Part shown: piece by piece, positions 7,317 through 13,242 of the stretch
Layout: every line of letters starts with the position of its first letter
Position numbering within the stretch: position 1 is the first letter of the stretch
Made by a program: the position numbers and the translations under genes
The notes under the pieces: generated by a model
What the model was told of the DNA's origin: nothing
Seen by the model: the letters and a program-made list of their open reading frames with translations, nothing else
Databases searched by the model: none
Assembly: GCA_028717765.1 (NCBI GenBank)
Contig: JAQUNE010000024.1
Coordinates: forward strand, 1 to 13,242
Source: Candidatus Omnitrophota bacterium
GTDB lineage: Bacteria; Omnitrophota; Koll11; Gygaellales; Profunditerraquicolaceae
Reading direction: 5' to 3'
DNA: 13,242 nucleotides

Positions 7317-7345
7317 ACTATACTACAAATAAAAAATTTAAGCAA
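7317..7345 (-). promoter_or_regulatory. Possible internal promoter before trpB
   Basis: In the 78-bp AT-rich gap between trpF and trpB the minus strand shows TTGCTT (7345-7340), 17 nt, then TATAGT (7322-7317). The -10 box matches at five of six positions, but the -35 at only three. There is no Trp-rich leader peptide, and no terminator/antiterminator pair that I can draw, so attenuation is not supported. A secondary promoter for trpBA is plausible but weak. Confidence 0.35.
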
Positions 7346-7366
7346 TAATAAACTTTTGACTTTCTC

Positions 7367-7981
7367 TTACCCTTTTGCCGCAGCGATAAATTTGCGAACT
7401 CTGCGATAATCTTTTTTTCCCGGCAGAGCTTCAAGCGAGCTGGAGGCATCAACCCACTGCGGATGCACGGCCCTGATTGCGGCTTGGACATTCTTTTCAT
7501 CCAATCCGCCGGATAAAAATATCGTCTGCTTTAAATTATCAAGCTGGGTAACTAGTTTCCAGTTAAACTTTTTGCCTGTCCCGCCTAATTTTGATTTAGA
7601 AAAAGTATCGAAGAGATACGCGAAAACCTTATATTTCAAGACATCCTTTAGGCTGGATTTATTTTTTATGCGAAAAACCTTAATTATTTTATAGTGCTTA
7701 AATTTTTTACAAAATTCCGGTGATTCATTTCCGTGAAATTGCAGGATATCAAGGCCGCATTCTTTTGCAACTTGTTTTATGCTTTTCTCTGTAGCATTGA
7801 CAAATACGCCGATCTTAATGATATTTTTCGGGATATCCTTAATGATCTCTTTAGCTTTCTGCACAGATATGTAGCGTGGGCTTTTTTTATAGAATAAAAA
7901 ACCCAAAGCATCGCAGCCGGCAGCCACGGAAACCCTGGCATCTTCTAAATTTGTAATCCCGCAGATCTTAACTTTTACCAT
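7367..7981 (-). CDS. trpF: Phosphoribosylanthranilate isomerase
   Basis: Catalyses the Amadori rearrangement of N-(5'-phosphoribosyl)anthranilate to CdRP, the step before TrpC. It is a TIM barrel of 204 aa, normal for a free-standing TrpF. Seen: VKVKICGITN with catalytic Cys7, GFLFYKKSPRYI (phosphate side), LQFHGNE at 80-86, the general acid Asp125 in YLFDTFSKSKLGGTG, LSGGLDEKNV, and WVDASSSLE near the end, where many homologues read VDVSSGVE. It is a separate gene, not fused to trpC as in Escherichia coli. Its ATG overlaps the end of trpC by 7 nt. Confidence 0.96.
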   Translation of the reverse strand: MVKVKICGITNLEDARVSVAAGCDALGFLFYKKSPRYISVQKAKEIIKDIPKNIIKIGVFVNATEKSIKQVAKECGLDILQFHGNESPEFCKKFKHYKIIKVFRIKNKSSLKDVLKYKVFAYLFDTFSKSKLGGTGKKFNWKLVTQLDNLKQTIFLSGGLDEKNVQAAIRAVHPQWVDASSSLEALPGKKDYRRVRKFIAAAKG

Positions 7982-8769
7982 CCCATAACCTCTTCTACTT
8001 TTTTCCTGATATCCGGCGCTTGCATAAATGCCTCGCCGATCAAACAGGCAGCTATACCTAAAATTTTAAAAAATAATACATCCTGATAACTCTTAATCCC
8101 GCTCTCTACCACTACTATTTTATCTTTTGGAACCAAAGGAAAAAGTTTTTCCGTAGTTTTAAAATCAGTTTCTAAGGTATGCAGGTCCCTATTATTGATT
8201 CCTATCAGAGTAACTGGTTTAAGTTTTAAGACTTTTTTCAATTCTTTTTCATCGTGCACTTCAACCAAAACATCCAGCCCCAAACTGCTGGCCAATTCGA
8301 TTAAACTCAGAATAGTTTCCTGTGTCAATAAATCCGCGATCAGCAATATCGCATCCGCTCCGAAATAGCGCGATTCATAAACCTGGTATTCTTCTAAGAT
8401 AAAATCTTTTCTTAATACCGGAACCGTAACTGCATTTTTTACTTCGTTCAAATATGTAAGGCTGCCGCAAAAATAATCCTCTTCCGTTAACACGGAAATT
8501 GCCTGGACCCCTACTTCCTGGTAGATTGCGGCGATTTGCTGCGGATTAAAATCTTCACGGATCACTCCACGCGAAGGCGAGGCTTTTTTAATCTCGGCGA
8601 TCAGGCAGATTTCCCGCGGCTTGGTAATTGCCTTGATAAAGGGGCGCGTGGGGACAAGCCCCGCACACTTTGCCTTTAGTTCTTCCAGCGGTAAACTGGC
8701 TTTTGAAATAAGAATTTTTTCTTTCTTTTTCGCGACAATCTCTTTTAAGATATCAGCTTTTTTAGCCAT
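7975..8769 (-). CDS. trpC: Indole-3-glycerol phosphate synthase
   Basis: Converts CdRP to indole-3-glycerol phosphate with loss of CO2 and water. It is 264 aa, normal for monofunctional IGPS. The residues that carry the active site can be placed: Glu59 and Lys61 in LIAEIKKASPS, Lys121 in PVLRKDFI, Glu170 in VLVEVH, Asn192 in GINNRDL, and Glu222-Ser223 in VVESGI. A Lys-rich N-terminal extension with DILKEIVAKKKE is typical of the family. The ATG (8769) overlaps the trpD stop by 8 nt, and the 3' end overlaps trpF by 7 nt, so coupled translation is likely throughout trpG-D-C-F. Confidence 0.97.
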   Translation of the reverse strand: MAKKADILKEIVAKKKEKILISKASLPLEELKAKCAGLVPTRPFIKAITKPREICLIAEIKKASPSRGVIREDFNPQQIAAIYQEVGVQAISVLTEEDYFCGSLTYLNEVKNAVTVPVLRKDFILEEYQVYESRYFGADAILLIADLLTQETILSLIELASSLGLDVLVEVHDEKELKKVLKLKPVTLIGINNRDLHTLETDFKTTEKLFPLVPKDKIVVVESGIKSYQDVLFFKILGIAACLIGEAFMQAPDIRKKVEEVMGW

Positions 8770-9772
8770 GCGAAAACCCCTTTAATAACTCAAACTTTTC
8801 CCGTGCTTTTCCGGAATCAATTGCATGCTTAGCTAATTCTATACCATCATGAATTGACTTAGTCTTATCCGCGGCATAGATTGCGGCTGCTGCATTTAAT
8901 AAAACAATATCCCTTTTTGCTCCTTTTGCCCCTTTTAAAATATCCAAGAGGATGCGCGCGTTTAACGCTGTATCCCCGCCTGCTAAGTCATTAAGGGTGG
9001 CTCGTTTAAGACCAAAATCCTCTGGCTTAATTGTATAAGTCTTCAATTCACCACGGTACTCTTCGGAAATTATCGTAGAATCCGTAGTAGTAATTTCGTC
9101 CAAACCATCATTACCGTGCACCACTAAAGCATGCTCGGTGCCTAATTTAGCGAGCACCTCTGCTAAAGGTGTGGTCCAGCGCTGGTCATACACTCCGATT
9201 AACTGATGTGTAGCACAAGCAGGATTACTTAAGGGGCCTAGAAGATTAAAAATTGTGCGTTTCCCCATCTGCTTACGCGCTTCTGCCGCGTATTTCATTG
9301 CCGGATGCAGGTTTTGCGCGAATAAAAAAGCGATCCCTATTTTCTCCAGGCACTCTTGGATTTTTTCCGGAGCAAGATTAATATCTACCCCGAGCTTTTC
9401 CAGAATATCCGCGCTACCGGCTGAGCTGGAAACCGCGCGGTTGCCGTGCTTTGCCACAATAATCCCACAGGCGCAAGCAACAAAAGAGACTACAGTAGAA
9501 ATATTAAAAGTTCCTGTCCTGTCTCCGCCGGTGCCGCAAGTGTCTAAAACTATTTTTTCTTTGGGGCAAATTTTAGTCACGTGGCTGCGCATGACTACGG
9601 CTGCCTCAAACAACTCTTCTATAGTCTCCCCTTTTTTAGTCAATGCTTCCAGAAAGGGAACAATCTCTTCGGTCTCAACCTCGCCGGATAAAATATCTTC
9701 CATCACGGCGGACATTTGGCCTTTAGCTAAATTCTTGCCACTGGAGATAACTTCCGTTGCTTCTTTAATCAT
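8762..9772 (-). CDS. trpD: Anthranilate phosphoribosyltransferase
   Basis: Transfers phosphoribose from PRPP to anthranilate, the second committed step to tryptophan. It is 336 aa, normal length for a TrpD not fused to a glutaminase. Seen: CGTGGDRTGTFNIST (79-93, PRPP/Mg binding), VAKHGNRAVSSSAGSAD (106-122, anthranilate and PRPP site), NLLGPLSNP, and DGLDEITTTD, where the acidic pair binds Mg2+. All hallmarks are intact. It starts at ATG 9772, overlapping the trpG stop as ATGA. Confidence 0.97.
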   Translation of the reverse strand: MIKEATEVISSGKNLAKGQMSAVMEDILSGEVETEEIVPFLEALTKKGETIEELFEAAVVMRSHVTKICPKEKIVLDTCGTGGDRTGTFNISTVVSFVACACGIIVAKHGNRAVSSSAGSADILEKLGVDINLAPEKIQECLEKIGIAFLFAQNLHPAMKYAAEARKQMGKRTIFNLLGPLSNPACATHQLIGVYDQRWTTPLAEVLAKLGTEHALVVHGNDGLDEITTTDSTIISEEYRGELKTYTIKPEDFGLKRATLNDLAGGDTALNARILLDILKGAKGAKRDIVLLNAAAAIYAADKTKSIHDGIELAKHAIDSGKAREKFELLKGFSHG

Positions 9773-10332
9773 AAGTTTAAAAAATTCTTCAGTAAATCCT
9801 TACCTACTTTGGTTAAAATAGATTCCGGATGGAACTGTACTCCCCAAAGAGGAAATTTTTTATGCTTCAATCCCATAATCTCTTTTTCTTTTGTCCAGGC
9901 AGTAACCTCTAAACAAGCAGGCAATGTTTTTCTATCCACAAGAAGTGAATGATACCTGGTTGCCTCAAAAGGATTTGGTATTTTTTGAAAAATATCTTTT
10001 TTATTGTGATAGATCAAGGAAGTTTTACCGTGCATAATTTTCTTCGCGATAATAATCCTGCCTCCATAAGCATACCCAATTGCCTGATGCCCCAGACAAA
10101 CGCCCAAAATAGGGATCTTACCCGCAAGCTGCTTAATTACTTCACATGATATTCCCGCATTTTCCGGCCTGCCGGGCCCGGGGGAAATGACAATTTTTTT
10201 TGGCGCGATTTTTTTAATTTTAGCGACCGTGATTTTGTCATTACGAAAAACCTTAACCTGAGCACCCAGCGCTCCCAAATATTGCACAAGGTTATAGGTG
10301 AAGGAATCGTAATTATCGATCATCAAGATCAT
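9769..10332 (-). CDS. trpG: Anthranilate synthase component II, glutamine amidotransferase
   Basis: Class I glutaminase that releases ammonia from glutamine for TrpE to aminate chorismate. It is 187 aa, the normal free-standing size. The catalytic triad is visible: Cys79 in GVCLGHQ, and His168 and Glu170 in QFHPES. The oxyanion segment SPGPGRPENAG and the partner-contact motif HGKTS are also present. The motifs do not separate TrpG from PabA of folate synthesis, and in many bacteria a single protein serves both. The position directly before trpD favours TrpG, perhaps amphibolic. Its synthase partner trpE is not in the window. The start overlaps the murA stop as ATGA, so it is coupled to a peptidoglycan gene. 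Confidence 0.93.
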   Translation of the reverse strand: MILMIDNYDSFTYNLVQYLGALGAQVKVFRNDKITVAKIKKIAPKKIVISPGPGRPENAGISCEVIKQLAGKIPILGVCLGHQAIGYAYGGRIIIAKKIMHGKTSLIYHNKKDIFQKIPNPFEATRYHSLLVDRKTLPACLEVTAWTKEKEIMGLKHKKFPLWGVQFHPESILTKVGKDLLKNFLNL

Positions 10333-11591
10333 TCTCTTTCCCTCCAGATCTTTGCTCCTAATTTCTCTAATTTTGCTTCAATGCCTTCGTATCCGCGCTC
10401 TAAGTGATAGATCCTTGAGCTCGAAGTCTTACCCTTGGCAACTAAGCCAGCTAATACCAAACTTGCTGAAGCGCGCAGATCTGAAGCCATTACCGGAGCT
10501 CCGGATAAAGCTTTAATTCCAGAAACAATTGCGTGCGGCCCCTCCCTTTGAATATTGGCACCCATACGGTTAAGTTCCGCCACATGCATGAACCTGTCAG
10601 GATAAATTTTTTCCGTAATCACGCTGATTCCTGGAGTAACACACATTAAACTCATAAACTGTGCCTGCATATCCGTGGCAAACCCCGGGAAAGGTAAAGT
10701 AGTAATATTCACCGGCTTTAAATTTTTTCTTGCATGGATACGCAAAGTATTATCAGTTTTAACTACACAAGCCCCTGCCTCCTGAAGTTTATCTATTAAA
10801 GCTCCCAGGTGCCCGGAACAAACATTTTTAATCGTAATATCGCCTTTGGTAATTAATGAAGCTAACATAAATGTTCCCGCTTCGATCCGGTCAGAAATAA
10901 TCCTGTGTTCTGCGCCGTGTAAATGCCTGACTCCTTCGATTTCAATCATCGGGGTTCCATGACCTTTGATTTTAGCGCCCATCTTAATTAAAAATTCTGC
11001 CAAATCCGCTACTTCCGGCTCGCAGGCAGCGGATTCAATAATAGTTTTACCGTGTGCCAAGACTGCTGCCATCATCACATTATCAGTAGCTAGCACCGAA
11101 GAACCAAAAACTCCGCCTAAATATACAAAATTCCCTTTAAGCTTATTTGCCGTAGCCACAACATAGCCTGCTTCGATATTAATTTCCGCTCCCAATGATC
11201 TTAATCCCTTAATATGTAGGTCTACCGGCCGAATCCCGATGATGCACCCACCAGGCAGGGAAACCTTGGCTTTTTTTAATTTCCCAAGAAGTGGGCCTAA
11301 GACACAAAAGGAAGCGCGCATCGTGGAAACCAACTTATAATCCGCGATGTAGCTTATATTCTTATTCGAGCTAACTGTAACTACCCCTTTATCGAAATCT
11401 ACATTTTTTCCTAAAGAGCGCAAGATCTTCAACATCGTATTGGTATCGCGTAAATTCGGCACGCCTCTTAATACACAGGCATCGTCAGTTAAAAGTGTTG
11501 CCGCTAATATTGGTAGTACCGAATTCTTTGCCCCAGAAATCGTTACTTCCCCTTTTAAAGGGATCTGGCCCTCAATATTTAATTTATCCAT
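10329..11591 (-). CDS. murA: UDP-N-acetylglucosamine 1-carboxyvinyltransferase
   Basis: First committed enzyme of peptidoglycan synthesis: transfers enolpyruvate from PEP to UDP-GlcNAc in the cytoplasm. It is 420 aa, normal length, with the inverted alpha/beta EPSP-synthase-like double barrel. Seen: SGAKNS with Lys22-Asn23 at the PEP site, LPGGCIIGIRPVDLH with catalytic Cys116, FPGFATDMQAQ, and DLRASASLVLAG near the C-terminus. Because the cysteine is kept, this is not the Cys-to-Asp type known from Chlamydia and mycobacteria, so fosfomycin sensitivity is expected from family knowledge. The ATG at 11591 has GAGGAAAA just upstream and overlaps prmC by 13 nt, the longest overlap in the window. 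Confidence 0.97.
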   Translation of the reverse strand: MDKLNIEGQIPLKGEVTISGAKNSVLPILAATLLTDDACVLRGVPNLRDTNTMLKILRSLGKNVDFDKGVVTVSSNKNISYIADYKLVSTMRASFCVLGPLLGKLKKAKVSLPGGCIIGIRPVDLHIKGLRSLGAEINIEAGYVVATANKLKGNFVYLGGVFGSSVLATDNVMMAAVLAHGKTIIESAACEPEVADLAEFLIKMGAKIKGHGTPMIEIEGVRHLHGAEHRIISDRIEAGTFMLASLITKGDITIKNVCSGHLGALIDKLQEAGACVVKTDNTLRIHARKNLKPVNITTLPFPGFATDMQAQFMSLMCVTPGISVITEKIYPDRFMHVAELNRMGANIQREGPHAIVSGIKALSGAPVMASDLRASASLVLAGLVAKGKTSSSRIYHLERGYEGIEAKLEKLGAKIWRERE

Positions 11592-12397
11592 TTTTCCTCA
11601 CCTAATTTTTTAACCACTACTACTCTATCAATATTAACATAATCTTTAACTACTTCAATGACTTCAAAATTTTTCGAATTTTGAAAAATATTTTTAATCC
11701 TCTCTAACTGGCCAAAGCCGATTTCTAGGACTAAGAGCCCGTTTTCTTTTAAATGCCCTCCGGCAGCAACTGCGAGACGACGATAAAAATCTAAACCATC
11801 TTTTCCGCCATCCAAGGCAATACGCGGCTCATGGGCGATTTCAGGCTGCAGGGTATCAATCTCTCCACTGGCGATGTAAGGAGGATTACTGATAATAAAA
11901 TCGTACGGCGTACGGGGTACAGGGTACTGAGCAAATAAATCAGACTTCATAAATTTAATTCTTTCGCTTACCTGATTTAGTACTGCATTTTCTTTAGCAA
12001 CCTCCAGCGCCGTTTCTGATAAATCAATGGCGCTTATTTCTATACCGTGTAAAAGTTTTGCTAAAGAAATTGCGATACACCCTGACCCTGTGCCTAAATC
12101 TAAAAGATTTAAACTCCTTGTTCCTGGCTCTTGGCTCTTGGCCTTTTTTATTACAGTTTCTACAAGCACTTCCGTCTCCGGGCGCGGAATTAATACTCCC
12201 GGGCACACCTTAAATTCTAACCCCATAAATTCTGTTTTACCTAAAATATATTGTATCGGCTCGCCCTGGATTCTTCTTTTTAAAACTGAAGAAATAAATT
12301 TTTTCGCCGCCTCATTCAAAATTAAGGCGCGATTACTGTATAAAGACATCCTATCGCAATTTAGAACTTGAGAAAATAAAACTTCAGCTTCCGTCAT
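11579..12397 (-). CDS. prmC: Release factor glutamine methyltransferase
   Basis: SAM-dependent methyltransferase that N5-methylates the glutamine of the GGQ motif in release factors. RF1 is encoded just upstream, and the ATGA overlap (12397-12394) couples the two. Seen in 272 aa: [14 protein letters not shown] (68-80), SAM motif [13 protein letters not shown] (99-111), the acidic AIDLS, and the family-defining NPPY (171-174) followed by [18 protein letters not shown]. The N-terminal helical domain is short: homologues often have about 20 more residues, and an in-frame TGA 20 codons upstream with no earlier start rules out a longer form. Two heptanucleotide tandem repeats sit in the gene, encoding residues 86-95 and 157-166, just before motif I and just before NPPY, where homologues have shorter turns. 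Confidence 0.95.
   Translation of the reverse strand: MTEAEVLFSQVLNCDRMSLYSNRALILNEAAKKFISSVLKRRIQGEPIQYILGKTEFMGLEFKVCPGVLIPRPETEVLVETVIKKAKSQEPGTRSLNLLDLGTGSGCIAISLAKLLHGIEISAIDLSETALEVAKENAVLNQVSERIKFMKSDLFAQYPVPRTPYDFIISNPPYIASGEIDTLQPEIAHEPRIALDGGKDGLDFYRRLAVAAGGHLKENGLLVLEIGFGQLERIKNIFQNSKNFEVIEVVKDYVNIDRVVVVKKLGEEKWIN
11901..11928. repeat. Heptanucleotide tandem repeat, four units, inside prmC
   Basis: On the plus strand the four 7-nt units are TCGTACG, GCGTACG, GGGTACA and GGGTACT, each with the core GTAC at the same place. Shifted by one base the first two are identical (CGTACGG twice). The run encodes [10 protein letters not shown] (residues 157-166 of PrmC), directly before the strand leading into NPPY, and keeps the frame open. 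It resembles the short tandemly repeated heptamers described in cyanobacteria, but I do not claim a family. Confidence 0.7.
12114..12141. repeat. Heptanucleotide tandem repeat, four units, inside prmC
   Basis: On the plus strand the units are CTCCTTG, TTCCTGG, CTCTTGG and CTCTTGG: two exact copies followed outward by two diverged copies. It encodes [10 protein letters not shown] (residues 86-95 of PrmC), a polar turn just before SAM motif I. It has the same unit length, same copy number and same pattern of two identical plus two degenerate units as the repeat at 11901-11928, with a different unit sequence. Confidence 0.7.
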
Positions 12398-13242
12398 TTG
12401 TTCTTTTCCTGCAATTCCTGCGCGGCTTTGATTAAGGCCTCAGAGAGTTCATCAAGCTGGCCCTCTAAGATCGCTTCCAGCCTGTGTGAGGTAAAGTTAA
12501 TTCGATGGTCGGTGACCCTGCGATCCGGAAAATTATAGGTGCGGATCTTTTCGCTTCTGTCGCCGGTACCGATCTGTGCTTTTCTTTCCCGGGAAACCTT
12601 TTTCATTTCTTCTTGTTGCATCATATCCAAAATCCGCGCGCGCAGGATACGCATCGCCTTAGTTTTATTTTTTACCTGCGAACGCTCATCCTGGCAAGCA
12701 ACTACTGTACCAGTGGGGATATGTGTAATGCGTACCGCGGAATCGGTTTTTTGCATATGCTGCCCACCGGGCCCGCTGGAGCGATAGGTATCAATACGCA
12801 GATCCTTGGCATCAATAGTTAAATCAACTTCTTCGGGTTCCACAAATACAGCTACCGTGGCAGTAGAGGTATGAATTCTACCCTGAGCCTCAGTAACCGG
12901 TACGCGCTGCACACGGTGTACCCCGCTTTCAAACTTTAATCTTTTAAAGGCATCTTTACCTTTTACGCTAAAAGAAACGTCTTTAAACCCTCCGGATTCA
13001 TTCTCACTGGCTGACATTAACTCTACCTGCCAACCTTTGGTCGCGGCGTACTTATTGTACATACGATAAAGGTCCGCGGCAAAAAGCCCAGCTTCATCAC
13101 CACCGGTTCCCTGCCGAATTTCCACAATAATATCTTTCCCGAGATCTTTATCTTCTCCGGCAAGTAGTCTTTTCAGTTTCTCTTCAAGTTCAGCCTTTTT
13201 GATTCTTAATTCCTCCAGCTCTTTGCTGGCTAATTCCAAAAA
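12394..13242 (-). CDS. prfA: Peptide chain release factor 1 (N-terminus off right edge)
   Basis: RF1 recognises UAA and UAG in the ribosomal A site and triggers peptide release. 282 codons are visible. Roughly 75 N-terminal residues of a normal ~355-aa protein lie beyond the window, and the frame is open to the edge. Seen, numbering from the TTG codon at 13239: [11 protein letters not shown] (40-50), the stop-codon-reading tripeptide Pro-Val-Thr (114-116) in [17 protein letters not shown], the catalytic GGQ (158-160) in [17 protein letters not shown], and [11 protein letters not shown]. The PxT tripeptide, rather than SPF, identifies RF1 and not RF2. After GGQ the sequence is HMQ where most RF1 proteins have HVN or SVN. 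The stop overlaps the prmC start as ATGA. Confidence 0.96.
   Translation of the reverse strand, partial: FLELASKELEELRIKKAELEEKLKRLLAGEDKDLGKDIIVEIRQGTGGDEAGLFAADLYRMYNKYAATKGWQVELMSASENESGGFKDVSFSVKGKDAFKRLKFESGVHRVQRVPVTEAQGRIHTSTATVAVFVEPEEVDLTIDAKDLRIDTYRSSGPGGQHMQKTDSAVRITHIPTGTVVACQDERSQVKNKTKAMRILRARILDMMQQEEMKKVSRERKAQIGTGDRSEKIRTYNFPDRRVTDHRINFTSHRLEAILEGQLDELSEALIKAAQELQEKNK

Noticed and set aside
7289..7366. Tryptophan attenuator or leader peptide before trpB
   Set aside because: The only short frame here (starting at ATG 7304) has nine codons and no Trp codon, and no competing terminator hairpin with a T-run can be drawn.
8915..8940. Short repeat of Lys-Gly-Ala codons in trpD
   Set aside because: Two near copies of a nine-base unit in a KGAKGAK peptide. 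Too short, and explained by A/G-rich codon choice.
9255..9821. Plus-strand open frame of 188 codons
   Set aside because: It lies antisense to trpD, whose catalytic motifs are intact, and shows no recognisable domain.
11663..11685. Inverted repeat TTCAAAATT-TTTCG-AATTTTGAA near the end of prmC
   Set aside because: A nine-pair AT-only stem inside coding sequence for an Asn/Phe/Lys-rich stretch, with no T-run on the coding strand. It is readily explained by codon composition.
1..13242. Search for defence systems, mobile elements, CRISPR arrays, tRNA or rRNA genes
   Set aside because: Coding density is near complete with recognised housekeeping genes on one strand. I saw no cloverleaf, repeat-spacer array, transposase or integrase motif on either strand.

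Overview
This is a gene-dense bacterial window in which every credible gene lies on the minus strand, so transcription runs from right to left. It holds thirteen complete genes, plus prfA cut at the right edge and recJ cut at the left edge. Only three gaps between genes exceed 60 bp. The content is housekeeping: translation termination, peptidoglycan precursor synthesis, tryptophan biosynthesis, a protease, a CNNM-type membrane protein, ribosome silencing, arginyl-tRNA synthesis and DNA repair. I see no tRNA, rRNA, CRISPR array, insertion sequence or phage gene. Moderate-to-low GC, Lys/Ile-rich proteins and the gene order (prfA-prmC-murA running into trp genes) suggest an uncultivated Gram-negative lineage. 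Candidatus Omnitrophota (OP3) is my best guess, but this is inference from style and gene order, not an established assignment.

Right block (13242 to 3021, transcribed leftward): prfA (RF1) - prmC - murA - trpG - trpD - trpC - trpF - [78-bp gap] - trpB - trpA - M16 peptidase - CNNM/DUF21-CBS membrane protein. Neighbouring genes overlap by 4 to 13 nt or sit 0 to 7 nt apart, apart from the trpF-trpB gap, where a weak promoter candidate lies. PrmC methylates the GGQ glutamine of RF1, so the first two genes are enzyme and substrate. The six trp genes give the path from anthranilate to tryptophan plus the glutaminase subunit of anthranilate synthase. trpE, the partner of trpG, is not in the window.

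Left block (3020 to 1): a near-consensus sigma-70 promoter starts right after the CNNM stop codon and drives a 49-aa zinc-ribbon protein (DUF5679 type), then rsfS, argS and recJ. A 66% GC segment able to fold into a three-way junction, followed by a small hairpin next to a ribosome binding site, separates the zinc-ribbon gene from rsfS. The full RsfS reading frame has no ATG, GTG or TTG at its proper N-terminus and seems to start at ATA.

I found no clearly new multi-gene system. The observations most worth a second look are two separate four-unit heptanucleotide tandem repeats inside prmC, the apparent ATA start of rsfS with the structured element before it, the CNNM protein that ends after its CBS pair, and the trpE-less trp cluster embedded in a cell-envelope/translation operon.
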